Source of the DNA: Pseudomonadota bacterium
Lineage (GTDB): Bacteria; Desulfobacterota; Binatia; Binatales; Binataceae
NCBI GenBank assembly: GCA_021325025.1
Contig: JAJPHZ010000018.1
Span: forward strand, 98,979-162,978
Direction of reading: 5' to 3'
Length of the DNA stretch: 64,000 nucleotides
Every line of letters begins with the position of its first letter. Positions within the stretch are counted from its first letter, which is position 1. Below the pieces are notes generated by a model. That model was not told the DNA's origin. It searched no databases and saw only the letters and a program-made list of their open reading frames with translations. Of the stretch, positions 44,991 to 53,278 are shown in pieces. Made by a program: the position numbers and the translations under genes.

Positions 44991-46748
44991 TCACCCGCCC
45001 ACCAGCGGCGATGTAACGCGCAGAAAGGATTCGTCCAGCGAAGTGCGCACGTCGACCACAGCGGGTTGGTCGGCGGCCAGCGCCTGCTTGAGCGCCGGGG
45101 CCAGCTCGCGCGGATGCTCGACGCGCACGCCGTGGCATCCCATGGCGCGGGCGATGGCGGCGTGATCGAAGTTGCCGAAGTCGCAGGCGATGTTGCGCTC
45201 GCGCTGCCCATGGCGGACCCACCCGAGCGCGTTGTTGTTAAGCACCACGACCGTGATCGGAATATTCTCATCCAGCGCCGTCATCAGCCCGTTCATACCA
45301 ATCGCAAAACCGCCGTCGCCGCATACTGCCACCGCGCGCCGGTTGGGATAGGCCAGCCGCGCCGCCATCGCGGCGGGAATCGCATATCCCATCCCGCCCA
45401 CGCCCGCCGGCTGCAGGTAGGTATCGGGTGCCTTGGTCTGGAAGTAGTGGGCCATGAAGATGCGGTTTTCCCCCGCATCGCAGCATACCATCGCGTCGTC
45501 GGGCACGGCACGCTGAATTTCCTTGATTACGCGCTGCGGCAGGATCGGCACCGCGTCCGAGCTGAGCTGCGGCGCGTTGAAAAATCCGTGCTCCTGACGC
45601 GCCGCGTGCACACGGCGGCGGCGCACTTCCCGCTCCTGGAGCGACAACCCATCAACCGCGCTCAGTGCCCCGATGAGCTGCGACATCACGGTTTTGGCGT
45701 CGCCGATCAGATTGACCGCAGCGGGAAACACCCACGATGCGTTCTTCGGCTCGATGTCGATCTGGATCAGGCTCTGGCGGCGCGGATCGAACAACCGCGG
45801 ATTCTCATTGGCGAAGTCGGTCGCCGCCAGCTTGGAGCCCACCGCCAGGATCACGTCGGCCTGCGGGATCTCGGCGTTGGCCAGCGGCGTGCCGAAGTTG
45901 CCGCACACGCCGAGCGCCAGGTCGTGAGTCTCGGCAAACGTCCCCTTGCCGCCGCCGGTGGTGGTGACCGGAGCGCCCAGAACTTCGGCCAGCGCGACCA
46001 ACTCCTGCCAGGCGCGGCTGACCCGCACGCCGTTGCCCGCGATTATCAGCGGACGCTGCGCTTTGCCCAACAGCCGCGCCGCTTCCTCGATTGCGGCCGG
46101 GTCGGCCGGCGGAGCCGCGTTGGGCAAATAGGCGTCGAGCGAGTACAACGCCGGACGCGTGTGCGGCCCGACTTTGCCGCGCAGCGAATGGCTATGGAAG
46201 AGCACCGCAACCGGACCGGGCTCGCCGCTGAGCGCGTGCTTGATCGCAAGTTGCGTGCATTGCACCGCGTGCGAGGGGCTGTTGGCCACCATCGTTGCCT
46301 TGGTGATGGCGGAAAACAGCCGCGGCGCGTCCCAACTGCCGTACTCCCCCGCTCCTGACTGATACGGTCCGTGCTGGGAGAATGGCGCGTTGTCGCTCAA
46401 GTCGGTCAGAATCAGCATCGGCGAACTCGACAGATGCGCCTCGATTGCGCCCATGCTGACGTTGGCGATAAACGCCGCCTGACCCAACGCAACGCCGGGC
46501 TTGCCGGTCAGGCGTCCGTACACTTCCGCCATCACCCCGGCGCGCGCCTCTTCGCGCACCAGCACGCAGCGAATCGTGTCGCGATGGTCGTACAGGGCGT
46601 TGTAGAGCACGCCCATGTTGCCGCCGGGCATGCCGAAAATCATGTCGATACCGGCCTGCTCGAGCACGGTGACGATCGCTTCGCGAACCGGTACCTCTTC
46701 GCTGAGCAGAGGCGTTACAATGCGGTGCAGCGGTGTGGTGGTGGCCAT
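44991..46748 (-). CDS. thiamine-diphosphate enzyme, acetolactate-synthase-like
   Basis: A 585-residue protein with the three-domain ThDP fold. The catalytic Glu is in VREEARAGVMAEVYGR (about residue 66). The central domain has PLIIAGNGVRVSRAW. The cofactor motif is CGDGGFAIGMNGLMTA...NNNALG (about 475-505). Members range from acetolactate synthase to 2-hydroxyacyl-CoA lyase and oxalyl-CoA decarboxylase; the sequence fits none of these unambiguously. The next gene is a CoA transferase, hinting at a CoA-linked C-C lyase. A GGAGG precedes ATG 46748. No small regulatory subunit is adjacent, which argues against a biosynthetic AHAS. Confidence 0.85.
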   Translation of the reverse strand: MATTTPLHRIVTPLLSEEVPVREAIVTVLEQAGIDMIFGMPGGNMGVLYNALYDHRDTIRCVLVREEARAGVMAEVYGRLTGKPGVALGQAAFIANVSMGAIEAHLSSSPMLILTDLSDNAPFSQHGPYQSGAGEYGSWDAPRLFSAITKATMVANSPSHAVQCTQLAIKHALSGEPGPVAVLFHSHSLRGKVGPHTRPALYSLDAYLPNAAPPADPAAIEEAARLLGKAQRPLIIAGNGVRVSRAWQELVALAEVLGAPVTTTGGGKGTFAETHDLALGVCGNFGTPLANAEIPQADVILAVGSKLAATDFANENPRLFDPRRQSLIQIDIEPKNASWVFPAAVNLIGDAKTVMSQLIGALSAVDGLSLQEREVRRRRVHAARQEHGFFNAPQLSSDAVPILPQRVIKEIQRAVPDDAMVCCDAGENRIFMAHYFQTKAPDTYLQPAGVGGMGYAIPAAMAARLAYPNRRAVAVCGDGGFAIGMNGLMTALDENIPITVVVLNNNALGWVRHGQRERNIACDFGNFDHAAIARAMGCHGVRVEHPRELAPALKQALAADQPAVVDVRTSLDESFLRVTSPLVGG

Positions 46749-46817
46749 TGGCTTCCTCCAAAATCCTGGCGTGACGCAGTATCGGCGAGGACCGCGCGTG
46801 CGGCAAGCGCGGCGCGA

Positions 46818-49271
46818 TCAGTAGAGAATTCCGGCCTCGCGCAACTCGTTGATGCGCTGCTGCGAGTAGCCCAACAGCGAGTTGAGCACGTAATCGGTGT
46901 CCTGGCCCAGAGTGGGTGCGGCGCGCCATACCTTGCACGGCGTGCCGCTCATCGTCCACGGGATGCCGGCGTGGATTCGCTTGCCGACCTCCGGATGCTC
47001 CAGCTCGACCAGGTAGCCGCGCTCGCGCAGATGGGGATCGTGTGCCAGGTCCTTGTTGGACAACGTGGGGAAGGCCGCCACGCCCACGCGCTGCAATATC
47101 TGTGTGATCTCCCATCGGTCGCGCACCGAGGTCCATTGGGTGATGATGCGGTCAAGCTCCGCCTCGTTGCGCTTGCGCATCTTGGCGCCGGCAAAGCGCG
47201 CATCCTGCGCCAGTTCAGGCCGGCCAACCGCTTCACACAGCGCCCGCCATTCCTCCTCGGAGCCCACCGCGATCGATACCCAATCCTCGTCGCCGCCGCG
47301 CGCCTTGTAGCAGTTGTGCGGCGCCATCAGCGGATGGTGATTGCTCAGCGGCCGGGGCTCGCGCCCGTTGATCGCGTATTGCAGCAGCGCCTCGGGCAGG
47401 ATCATCTCCATCGCCTCGTACATCGACACGTCGATGTACTGCCCCTGTCCGGTGCGCGCCCTATGCACCAGCGCGGCGTTGATCGCCAACAGACCGAACA
47501 TCCCCAGGATCGGATCGCCGTAGCTGATCGGCAGGTCGCGCGGGATGCCGTCTTCGGCGTAGCCGGCCAGCATCACCAGCCCCGACTGCCCGCCCAGCAG
47601 CGCGCCGTAGCTGACATGGCGGCTGTAGGGCCCGCTCTGCCCGTAACCGGACAGCGACGCCATGATTATGTCGGGCTTGACGGCGCGGAAGCGCTCGTAG
47701 CTGAGCCCCATGCGCTGGGCCGATCCCGGAGCATAATTTTCCGTCACGATGTCGCAACGGGCCGCCAACTGGTAGACGATTTCAATCGCTTCAGGGCGCG
47801 TCAGGTCCAACTGGATGCTGCGTTTGCCTTGGTTCCACTGGTTGAAGCTGCCGCCGCGGTTAAGGCCGGGCTTGCGCTCGTGGAAAGGCGGAATGGTGCG
47901 ATTGATGTCGGGGCGTTTGGCGGTCTCCACGCGAATCACCTCGGCGCCCAGATGCGCCAACTGCATGGTCATGTACGGCCCCGCCCACACCCAGCAGAAG
48001 TCCAGCACGCGCACTCCCGCCAGCGGCCCGGCATTTGACGGCGCGGCCGCGCGGGGCGCCGGTCGTACAGCCGGCTTGGCTCGGCGCAACAATTCGTCAT
48101 GTTCGCCCAGGCGCGGCGCCGCACGGCTGAGGCGCCATCCCATGGCGCTGGCCTTGAAGGGGACGCCGGGCGCCAGCACCGCGGCGCCGGCGGCCGAACG
48201 CGCGCCGGGCAGTGGCACAAAGAAATTGCGGGCGCGCAGATGCTCGTCGGCGTACACGTCGGCCATCGTATTGACCGGCGCCATCGGGATGCGTTTTTCC
48301 TGCGCGGCGGCACACAGGTCGGCCTTCTTCCAGCCTCGCGCCCATTCCTCGAAGAACAGCTTGAGCGCATCGTTGTTGCGCCCGCGCGCCAGGCGGTCCT
48401 TGAAAATCTCCTCGTGCGCCCACTCCGGATTACCCATCAACTCGACCAGCCGCTGCCACATCGCTTCTTCCGGACAGTTGGTCGCGATCAGTCCGTCGGC
48501 GCATTCATAAATCCCCCACGGGCCCAGCGCGCGCTTGCCCAGGCGCGAGGTTTGCCTCCCTTCATAGGTGTAGAAGACGAAGCTCAGTTCCAGCGCTGCC
48601 GCCAGCAATTCCTGCTCAGAGATTTCGACCGCCTGGCCGCGCCCGGTTTTCATGCGGTCGAAGTACGCAGCGAGTATCACCGCGGCGGCGTACAGTCCGC
48701 CCTGAAAGTCCGCCTGATGGCCGAACACCTTGAGCGGCGGCATCTCGGGCAGCGGCGAACTGAGCGGGGCGCAGGAGGCCAGGCCCGAGCCATGCTGTGC
48801 GGTCAAATCATAGGCCCGGTACTTCGCATACGGACCAAAATCGCCGAAGACGGAAATGCCGGCCGCGATGAGGTGCGGATACGCGGCGCTCAGCGCGCGA
48901 TTGTCCAGTCCGCAAGCGGCGCGCTCGCGTGGCGGAACGTTATGAATCAGCACGTCGGCGTCCGCCAGCAGCGCGTACAACTGCTCGCGGTCCGATTCCT
49001 TGGTCAGGTCCAGCACTACACCTGACTTGTCCGCATTAAGGTAGAGAAACAGCCCGCTTTGCTCGGCATCTTCGACGTCGCCGGGGAACGGCCCCAGACG
49101 CCGGGTAATATCGCCCTGCGGCGGCTCAACCTTGATAACCTCGGCGCCCAGCAGGGTCAGCAGTTTACCGGCGAACGCCGCCGACACGCCGTCGCCGCAT
49201 TCGACCACGGACATCCCCGCCAGCGCCAGCGGCGCCGCGGTATTGATCTGATCATCTGTCGATGTTGCCAA
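46818..49271 (-). CDS. double-domain CaiB/BaiF family III CoA transferase
   Basis: A roughly 817-residue fusion of two CoA-transferase family III modules (about 15-390 and 415-817). Each has the N-terminal LxGxxVxxxxxGxxxxxxxxLLxxLGAEVIKVE-type Rossmann motif. The catalytic Asp is present in the second half (GQGQYIDVSMYEA) but the first half reads GRGQAVEIS, with Glu in its place. Such enzymes move CoA between carboxylic acids. The start is ambiguous; TTG 49271 has AGGAG nine bases upstream and leads into an ordinary N-terminus, whereas the frame opens at 49340. Encoded 70 bases upstream of the ThDP gene, thus probably co-transcribed. Confidence 0.88.
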   Translation of the reverse strand: MATSTDDQINTAAPLALAGMSVVECGDGVSAAFAGKLLTLLGAEVIKVEPPQGDITRRLGPFPGDVEDAEQSGLFLYLNADKSGVVLDLTKESDREQLYALLADADVLIHNVPPRERAACGLDNRALSAAYPHLIAAGISVFGDFGPYAKYRAYDLTAQHGSGLASCAPLSSPLPEMPPLKVFGHQADFQGGLYAAAVILAAYFDRMKTGRGQAVEISEQELLAAALELSFVFYTYEGRQTSRLGKRALGPWGIYECADGLIATNCPEEAMWQRLVELMGNPEWAHEEIFKDRLARGRNNDALKLFFEEWARGWKKADLCAAAQEKRIPMAPVNTMADVYADEHLRARNFFVPLPGARSAAGAAVLAPGVPFKASAMGWRLSRAAPRLGEHDELLRRAKPAVRPAPRAAAPSNAGPLAGVRVLDFCWVWAGPYMTMQLAHLGAEVIRVETAKRPDINRTIPPFHERKPGLNRGGSFNQWNQGKRSIQLDLTRPEAIEIVYQLAARCDIVTENYAPGSAQRMGLSYERFRAVKPDIIMASLSGYGQSGPYSRHVSYGALLGGQSGLVMLAGYAEDGIPRDLPISYGDPILGMFGLLAINAALVHRARTGQGQYIDVSMYEAMEMILPEALLQYAINGREPRPLSNHHPLMAPHNCYKARGGDEDWVSIAVGSEEEWRALCEAVGRPELAQDARFAGAKMRKRNEAELDRIITQWTSVRDRWEITQILQRVGVAAFPTLSNKDLAHDPHLRERGYLVELEHPEVGKRIHAGIPWTMSGTPCKVWRAAPTLGQDTDYVLNSLLGYSQQRINELREAGILY

Positions 49272-49373
49272 AACAGCACTCTCCTGCCTGTCTGTTCGCG
49301 CGCCCGCAATTGAATGTGGGTCGAGTACAACAAAGAACACTCGCCCACAAAAGGATGTGGGAGAGGGAACAGA

Positions 49374-50384
49374 TCAAACTCGCCTCAGCATGCGGGCGGC
49401 CTGCGGCTGCTCGTGGCCGATGATTCCGCGCACTTTGTAGGGCGCCTCCAGGGCGGCGACCTCTTCCGCCGACAGCTTTACGTCGAGCGACCCGATTGCT
49501 TCGTCGATGTGCTCAAGTTTCGATGTCCCGAATATCACCGAGGTGACCCCGGGCGCCTGCAGTGCCCAGGCCAGTGCCACCTGCGACATCGTAACGCCCC
49601 GCTGCGCCGCCACCTTGCGCACGGCGTCCTGCACGTCGAAATCCTCCTCGCGGCTATACCATGCCGCGGCCGAATCATCGCGCGCGGCGCGCGGCGTATT
49701 GGTCTTGCCGCCACGCTCGCGATTGCCCGACAAAAAGCCCTGCGCCAGGGTGTTATACGGCACCACCGCCACTCCCTGATCGACGCATAGCGGTATCATC
49801 TCCCGCTCCTCCTCGCGATAGGCCAGGTTGTAGAGGTTTTGCATCGCGTCGAAGCGATGGCCGAACTGGCGCGCCGTGTATATCGCCTTGGAGAACTGCC
49901 ACGCCGCCATGCTGCTGGCGCCCAGGTAGCGCACCTTACCGGAATCGATCAGGTAGCTGAAGGCGCTGACCGTCTCCTCGATGGGCGTCGTGAAGTCCCA
50001 TCGATGCATGTAGTACAGGTCGATGTAGTCGGTGCGCAGGCGTTTGAGCGACGCCTCGCAGTTCTGGATGATGTGCTTGCGCGACAGCCCCGCCATGTTG
50101 GGGCCTTCGGCGATGCGCCCGTAGACCTTGGTCGCGATCACCAGTTCATCGCGCTTGCCCATCTCCGACAGCCACCGCCCCGTGATCGATTCGCTGACCC
50201 CTGCCGAATAGCGGTTGGCGGTATCGAAGAAGTTGATTCCCGCCTCGATCGCGCGTGCGAAATGGGGCCGCGCCTCGGCCTCGTCCAGGATCCACGGATA
50301 CCATTTCTTGTCGCCGTAGGTTCCGCATCCCAGGCAGATGCGCGAAACGCTGACCCCGGTGTTTCCCAGCCTGACGTATTTCAT
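49374..50384 (-). CDS. aldo/keto reductase
   Basis: A 336-residue NADPH-dependent TIM-barrel reductase of the YghZ/Kv-beta-like group. Motifs: the Asp-Tyr pair in FFDTANRYSAGVSE, the Lys in VIATKVYG, the His in DLYYMHRWD, and the NADP-binding GVTMSQVALAWALQAPGVTSVIFGTSKLEHIDE. Members reduce aldehydes or sugars; the specific substrate is unknown. AGGAG lies upstream of ATG 50384. It is upstream of the CoA-transferase and ThDP genes on the same strand, so could be part of the same unit, though the gap is about 100 bases. Confidence 0.93.
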   Translation of the reverse strand: MKYVRLGNTGVSVSRICLGCGTYGDKKWYPWILDEAEARPHFARAIEAGINFFDTANRYSAGVSESITGRWLSEMGKRDELVIATKVYGRIAEGPNMAGLSRKHIIQNCEASLKRLRTDYIDLYYMHRWDFTTPIEETVSAFSYLIDSGKVRYLGASSMAAWQFSKAIYTARQFGHRFDAMQNLYNLAYREEEREMIPLCVDQGVAVVPYNTLAQGFLSGNRERGGKTNTPRAARDDSAAAWYSREEDFDVQDAVRKVAAQRGVTMSQVALAWALQAPGVTSVIFGTSKLEHIDEAIGSLDVKLSAEEVAALEAPYKVRGIIGHEQPQAARMLRRV

Positions 50385-50486
50385 CGCCTGACGCTCTCCT
50401 TGGTTTGGCGCGCCCGGCTGCCCGTCGCGCGCCGCCTCTCAATCTGCGTTTATACACCGCCGGACGCGCAGGTCCATCGGGGGCAA

Positions 50487-52133
50487 TCAAACCAGAGAGC
50501 GATAGCGCGGAACGTACACGTGCGACTCGATAAAGGAGCGCAGGTCGGCCGGCTGCGCCGCGCCGGCCAGGCCGCGCGCGAAGATCAGCGCGGCGACGCG
50601 CCCGGCAACGTGGATCTCGGTTTGCAGGATTTCGCCCAGCGGCGGATAGAGCAGTCCCGCCTCCAGGTGCTCCGACGTAACCAACTCGGCGACCGCGCGG
50701 GCCGCGGCGACGAACATCTCGTTGGTGACGCGCCGGGCGCGGGTGGCATACACTGCCAAACCCATAGCAGGAAAGATGTACATGTTGTTGCACTGACCGG
50801 GTGTGAACCTGCGCCCCTCGAACTCGACCGGAGCAAACGGGCTGCCGCTGGCAAACACGGCACGCCCTTGCGACCAGGTATAGGCCTGCTGCGCGGTGCA
50901 TTCCGCGCGCGAGGTCGGATTGGAGAGGGCAAAGATAATCGGCCGGCGGTTGATGCGGGCCATCGCTTCGATCACCTGGCGATTGAAAGCTCCGGCCACC
51001 GTACTGGCGCCGATGATGGCCGTGGGACGGATCGCTTCCACCGTGGCAACGAACGAATCCAAAGGCTCATGCCGATGGGCATAGGGCTTCTGAAAATCGG
51101 CCAGGTCCGTGCGCGCGGCCTGAATCAGGCCGCTGCGGTTGAACATCCAACTGCGGGCCCGCGCCTCGTCGAGTGACAGCCCCTCGGCGGCGGCGGCGCG
51201 AGCAATCAATTCGGCAATCCCGATTGCGGCCTGCCCGGCGCCCAGGAACAGGAAAGTCTGCTCCGCAAGTTTGCCGCCGGTGATGCGCAGCCCGCTCAGG
51301 ATGCCGGCCAGGGCGGCCGCGCCCGAACCCTGCGTGTCGTCGTTGAAGCAGCACACCCGCTCGCGGTAACGCGCCAGCAGGCGGAAGGCGTCCGCTCTGC
51401 CCCAATCCTCGAACTGAATGCAGCAGCGGGGAAATTCCTCGCACACCGCCTCAACGAATTCGTCGACGAATTCGTCCATTTCCGCCGCCGAGGGACGCTT
51501 GCGGCGCAAGCCCAGGTAAAGCGGATCATCGAGCAGCGTCTCGTTGTTGGTCCCGCAGTCCATCATCACCGGCATCGTCAAGTGCGGCGGAACCCCGCCG
51601 CACGCCGTGTATAGCGCCAGTTTGCCGATCGGAATGCCCATGCCGTTGGCGCCCAGGTCGCCCAGTCCCAGGATTCGCTCGCCGCTGGTCACCACGATAA
51701 AGCGCACGTCGCGCAGCGGCCAGTTGCGCAGTAATTCGCGGACGTGCCCCTTGCGATTGATCGATACATAAAGCCCGCGCGGGGGGCGGGTTATGTGACT
51801 GAACTGCAGACAGGCTTCGCCGACGGTCGGGGTATAGACCAGCGGCAGGAAGCGGGCCAGGTCCGCGCGTAACAAACGGTAGAAGAGTGTTTCGTCATTG
51901 TTTTGCAGGCAGCCCAGGAAAATGTGGCGCTCCAGAGCAGTCGGCTTGCGCTCCAGGTCGCCGAGCAGGCGGAGAACTTGCGCCTCCTCGCTGTCGATGC
52001 CTTCGGGAACCAGACCGGTCAGCCCCAACTGTTGGCGCTCGGCTTCGCTGAAGGCGCAGGACTTGTTGAGTTGCGGGTCGCGAATCAAGGCGATGCCGCG
52101 CGGCAGAGATTTCGTGTTTTCTCGATCGCGCAT
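50487..52133 (-). CDS. maeA: NAD-type malic enzyme
   Basis: A 548-residue malate dehydrogenase (oxaloacetate-decarboxylating), converting malate to pyruvate and CO2. Signatures: FLPLVYTPTVGEACLQFSHI, the catalytic Tyr/Lys region, VTSGERILGLGDLGANGMGIPIGK, FEDWGRADAFRLLARY, CFNDDTQGSGAAALAG, the Rossmann FLGAGQAAIGIAEL, and FALSNPTSRAECT. Length is as for the large (eukaryote-type) subfamily. Start ATG 52133 lies 11 bases past the dnaJ stop, so it is probably in the dnaK-dnaJ transcript. Cofactor preference (NAD vs NADP) is inferred from the subfamily only. Confidence 0.94.
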   Translation of the reverse strand: MRDRENTKSLPRGIALIRDPQLNKSCAFSEAERQQLGLTGLVPEGIDSEEAQVLRLLGDLERKPTALERHIFLGCLQNNDETLFYRLLRADLARFLPLVYTPTVGEACLQFSHITRPPRGLYVSINRKGHVRELLRNWPLRDVRFIVVTSGERILGLGDLGANGMGIPIGKLALYTACGGVPPHLTMPVMMDCGTNNETLLDDPLYLGLRRKRPSAAEMDEFVDEFVEAVCEEFPRCCIQFEDWGRADAFRLLARYRERVCCFNDDTQGSGAAALAGILSGLRITGGKLAEQTFLFLGAGQAAIGIAELIARAAAAEGLSLDEARARSWMFNRSGLIQAARTDLADFQKPYAHRHEPLDSFVATVEAIRPTAIIGASTVAGAFNRQVIEAMARINRRPIIFALSNPTSRAECTAQQAYTWSQGRAVFASGSPFAPVEFEGRRFTPGQCNNMYIFPAMGLAVYATRARRVTNEMFVAAARAVAELVTSEHLEAGLLYPPLGEILQTEIHVAGRVAALIFARGLAGAAQPADLRSFIESHVYVPRYRSLV

Positions 52134-52144
52134 AATGGCTTGGC

Positions 52145-53251
52145 TCAGGCCGGCCTTTCTTCCCCGCGGCCCGCTGTCGTAACAGCGCGCAGCCGTTCGT
52201 AAAGTTTGCGCTCCTCGGCAGACAGACGCTGCGGCACCACCACCTGGAGGTTGACGTACAGGGCGCCGCGGCCGCCGCCGCCGAAGCGCGGCAGGCCCTT
52301 GTTGCGCAGACGCAACACCGACCCCGGCTGAGTTCCGGCAGGCACCTTGACGCTGGCGGGCCCGTCAAGCGTGGGAACCTCCAGCGTGGTGCCCAACACC
52401 GCGTCGGGGATGCCGATCGTTGCATTGTGCCACAGGTCGGCGCCGCGCCGCTCGAAACGACGGTCCGGCGCAGTGCGGATTACCACGAACAGGTCCCCTG
52501 GCGGGCCGCCGGGTTCGGTGCTGGGCATCCCGCGTCCGGGCACCCGCAGCGCCATCCCCTCCTCGGCACCGGGCGGAATCCTGACTTCAAGCGTTTCCTC
52601 GCGCTCCACCCGGCCCGAACCGGCGCATTGCGCGCAGGGCTTGTCGACGATGCTGCCGCGCCCGCCGCATGCCGCGCAGCCGCTAATCTGGGCGAAGGTA
52701 ATTCCGCCTTCCTGTCGGGTGGTGGAGCGCTGACCCGTGCCGTGGCACACCGCGCATTGGCGCGGTGCGGTTCCCGCGGCCGCGCCGCTGCCGTTGCAGG
52801 ATGGGCAGACCGCGGGATGGCGCAGGTGGACGGTTTCCTCCCCGCCATGGGCGATTTTGTCCAGCGGGACTTCGACGTCGATTTCCAGGTTGGCGCCCGG
52901 CTCGGGGCCGCGGCGGCGATGGCGGCGGAAGATGCGGTCGAAGAACGAATCACCGAAACCGAAGCCCAGCCCGCCGAAGATCTCCTCGAAGTTGATGCCG
53001 CCGAACAGGTCCTCGGGCGGGATGCCGGCGCCGCCCAACTGACCGGCGTCGTAGGCGGCGCGCTTGTTCGGATCCGACAAGATTGCGTAGGCTTCGGCGA
53101 TTTCCTTGAAGCGCTCCTCGGCGCCGGGCTCCTTGTTGCGGTCGGGATGGTACTTCAGCGCCAGCGTGCGAAACGCGTCGCGGATGGTTTTGGCGTCGGC
53201 GTCGCGGGCCACGCCCAGCACTTCGTAGTAGTCGCGCCGAGGTTGAGGAAT
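52145..53251 (-). CDS. dnaJ: chaperone DnaJ, apparently initiating at ATT
   Basis: A 368-residue class I J-protein. The J-domain is RRDYYEVLGVARDADAKTIRDAFRTLALKYHPDRN (HPD present). It is followed by a Gly/Phe-rich linker, a zinc domain with four CxxCxGxG repeats (CPSCNGSG, CAVCHGTG, CAACGGRG, CAQCAGSG), and C-terminal substrate-binding domains. No ATG, GTG or TTG lies between dnaK's stop and the J-domain in this frame; the first GTG (53221) would delete the conserved DYYE start. ATT 53251 sits 7 bases after AGGAG and gives the expected IPQPRRDYYEV N-terminus. It cooperates with DnaK, encoded immediately upstream. A sequencing error turning ATG to ATT remains possible. Confidence 0.93.
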   Translation of the reverse strand: MPQPRRDYYEVLGVARDADAKTIRDAFRTLALKYHPDRNKEPGAEERFKEIAEAYAILSDPNKRAAYDAGQLGGAGIPPEDLFGGINFEEIFGGLGFGFGDSFFDRIFRRHRRRGPEPGANLEIDVEVPLDKIAHGGEETVHLRHPAVCPSCNGSGAAAGTAPRQCAVCHGTGQRSTTRQEGGITFAQISGCAACGGRGSIVDKPCAQCAGSGRVEREETLEVRIPPGAEEGMALRVPGRGMPSTEPGGPPGDLFVVIRTAPDRRFERRGADLWHNATIGIPDAVLGTTLEVPTLDGPASVKVPAGTQPGSVLRLRNKGLPRFGGGGRGALYVNLQVVVPQRLSAEERKLYERLRAVTTAGRGEERPA

Positions 53252-53258
53252 GGTAAAT

Positions 53259-53263
53259 CTCCT
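53259..53263 (-). promoter_or_regulatory. Shine-Dalgarno AGGAG supporting the ATT start of dnaJ
   Basis: AGGAG on the minus strand, followed by a 7-base spacer ATTTACC and then ATT. This is optimal spacing, and no standard start codon occurs near it in the dnaJ frame; thus it decides the start. Confidence 0.7.
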
Positions 53264-53278
53264 GAGCCGACTGCTTGT

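Noticed and set aside
46371..48038. Long plus-strand frame opposite the CoA transferase
   Set aside because: Antisense shadow without motifs or ribosome site.
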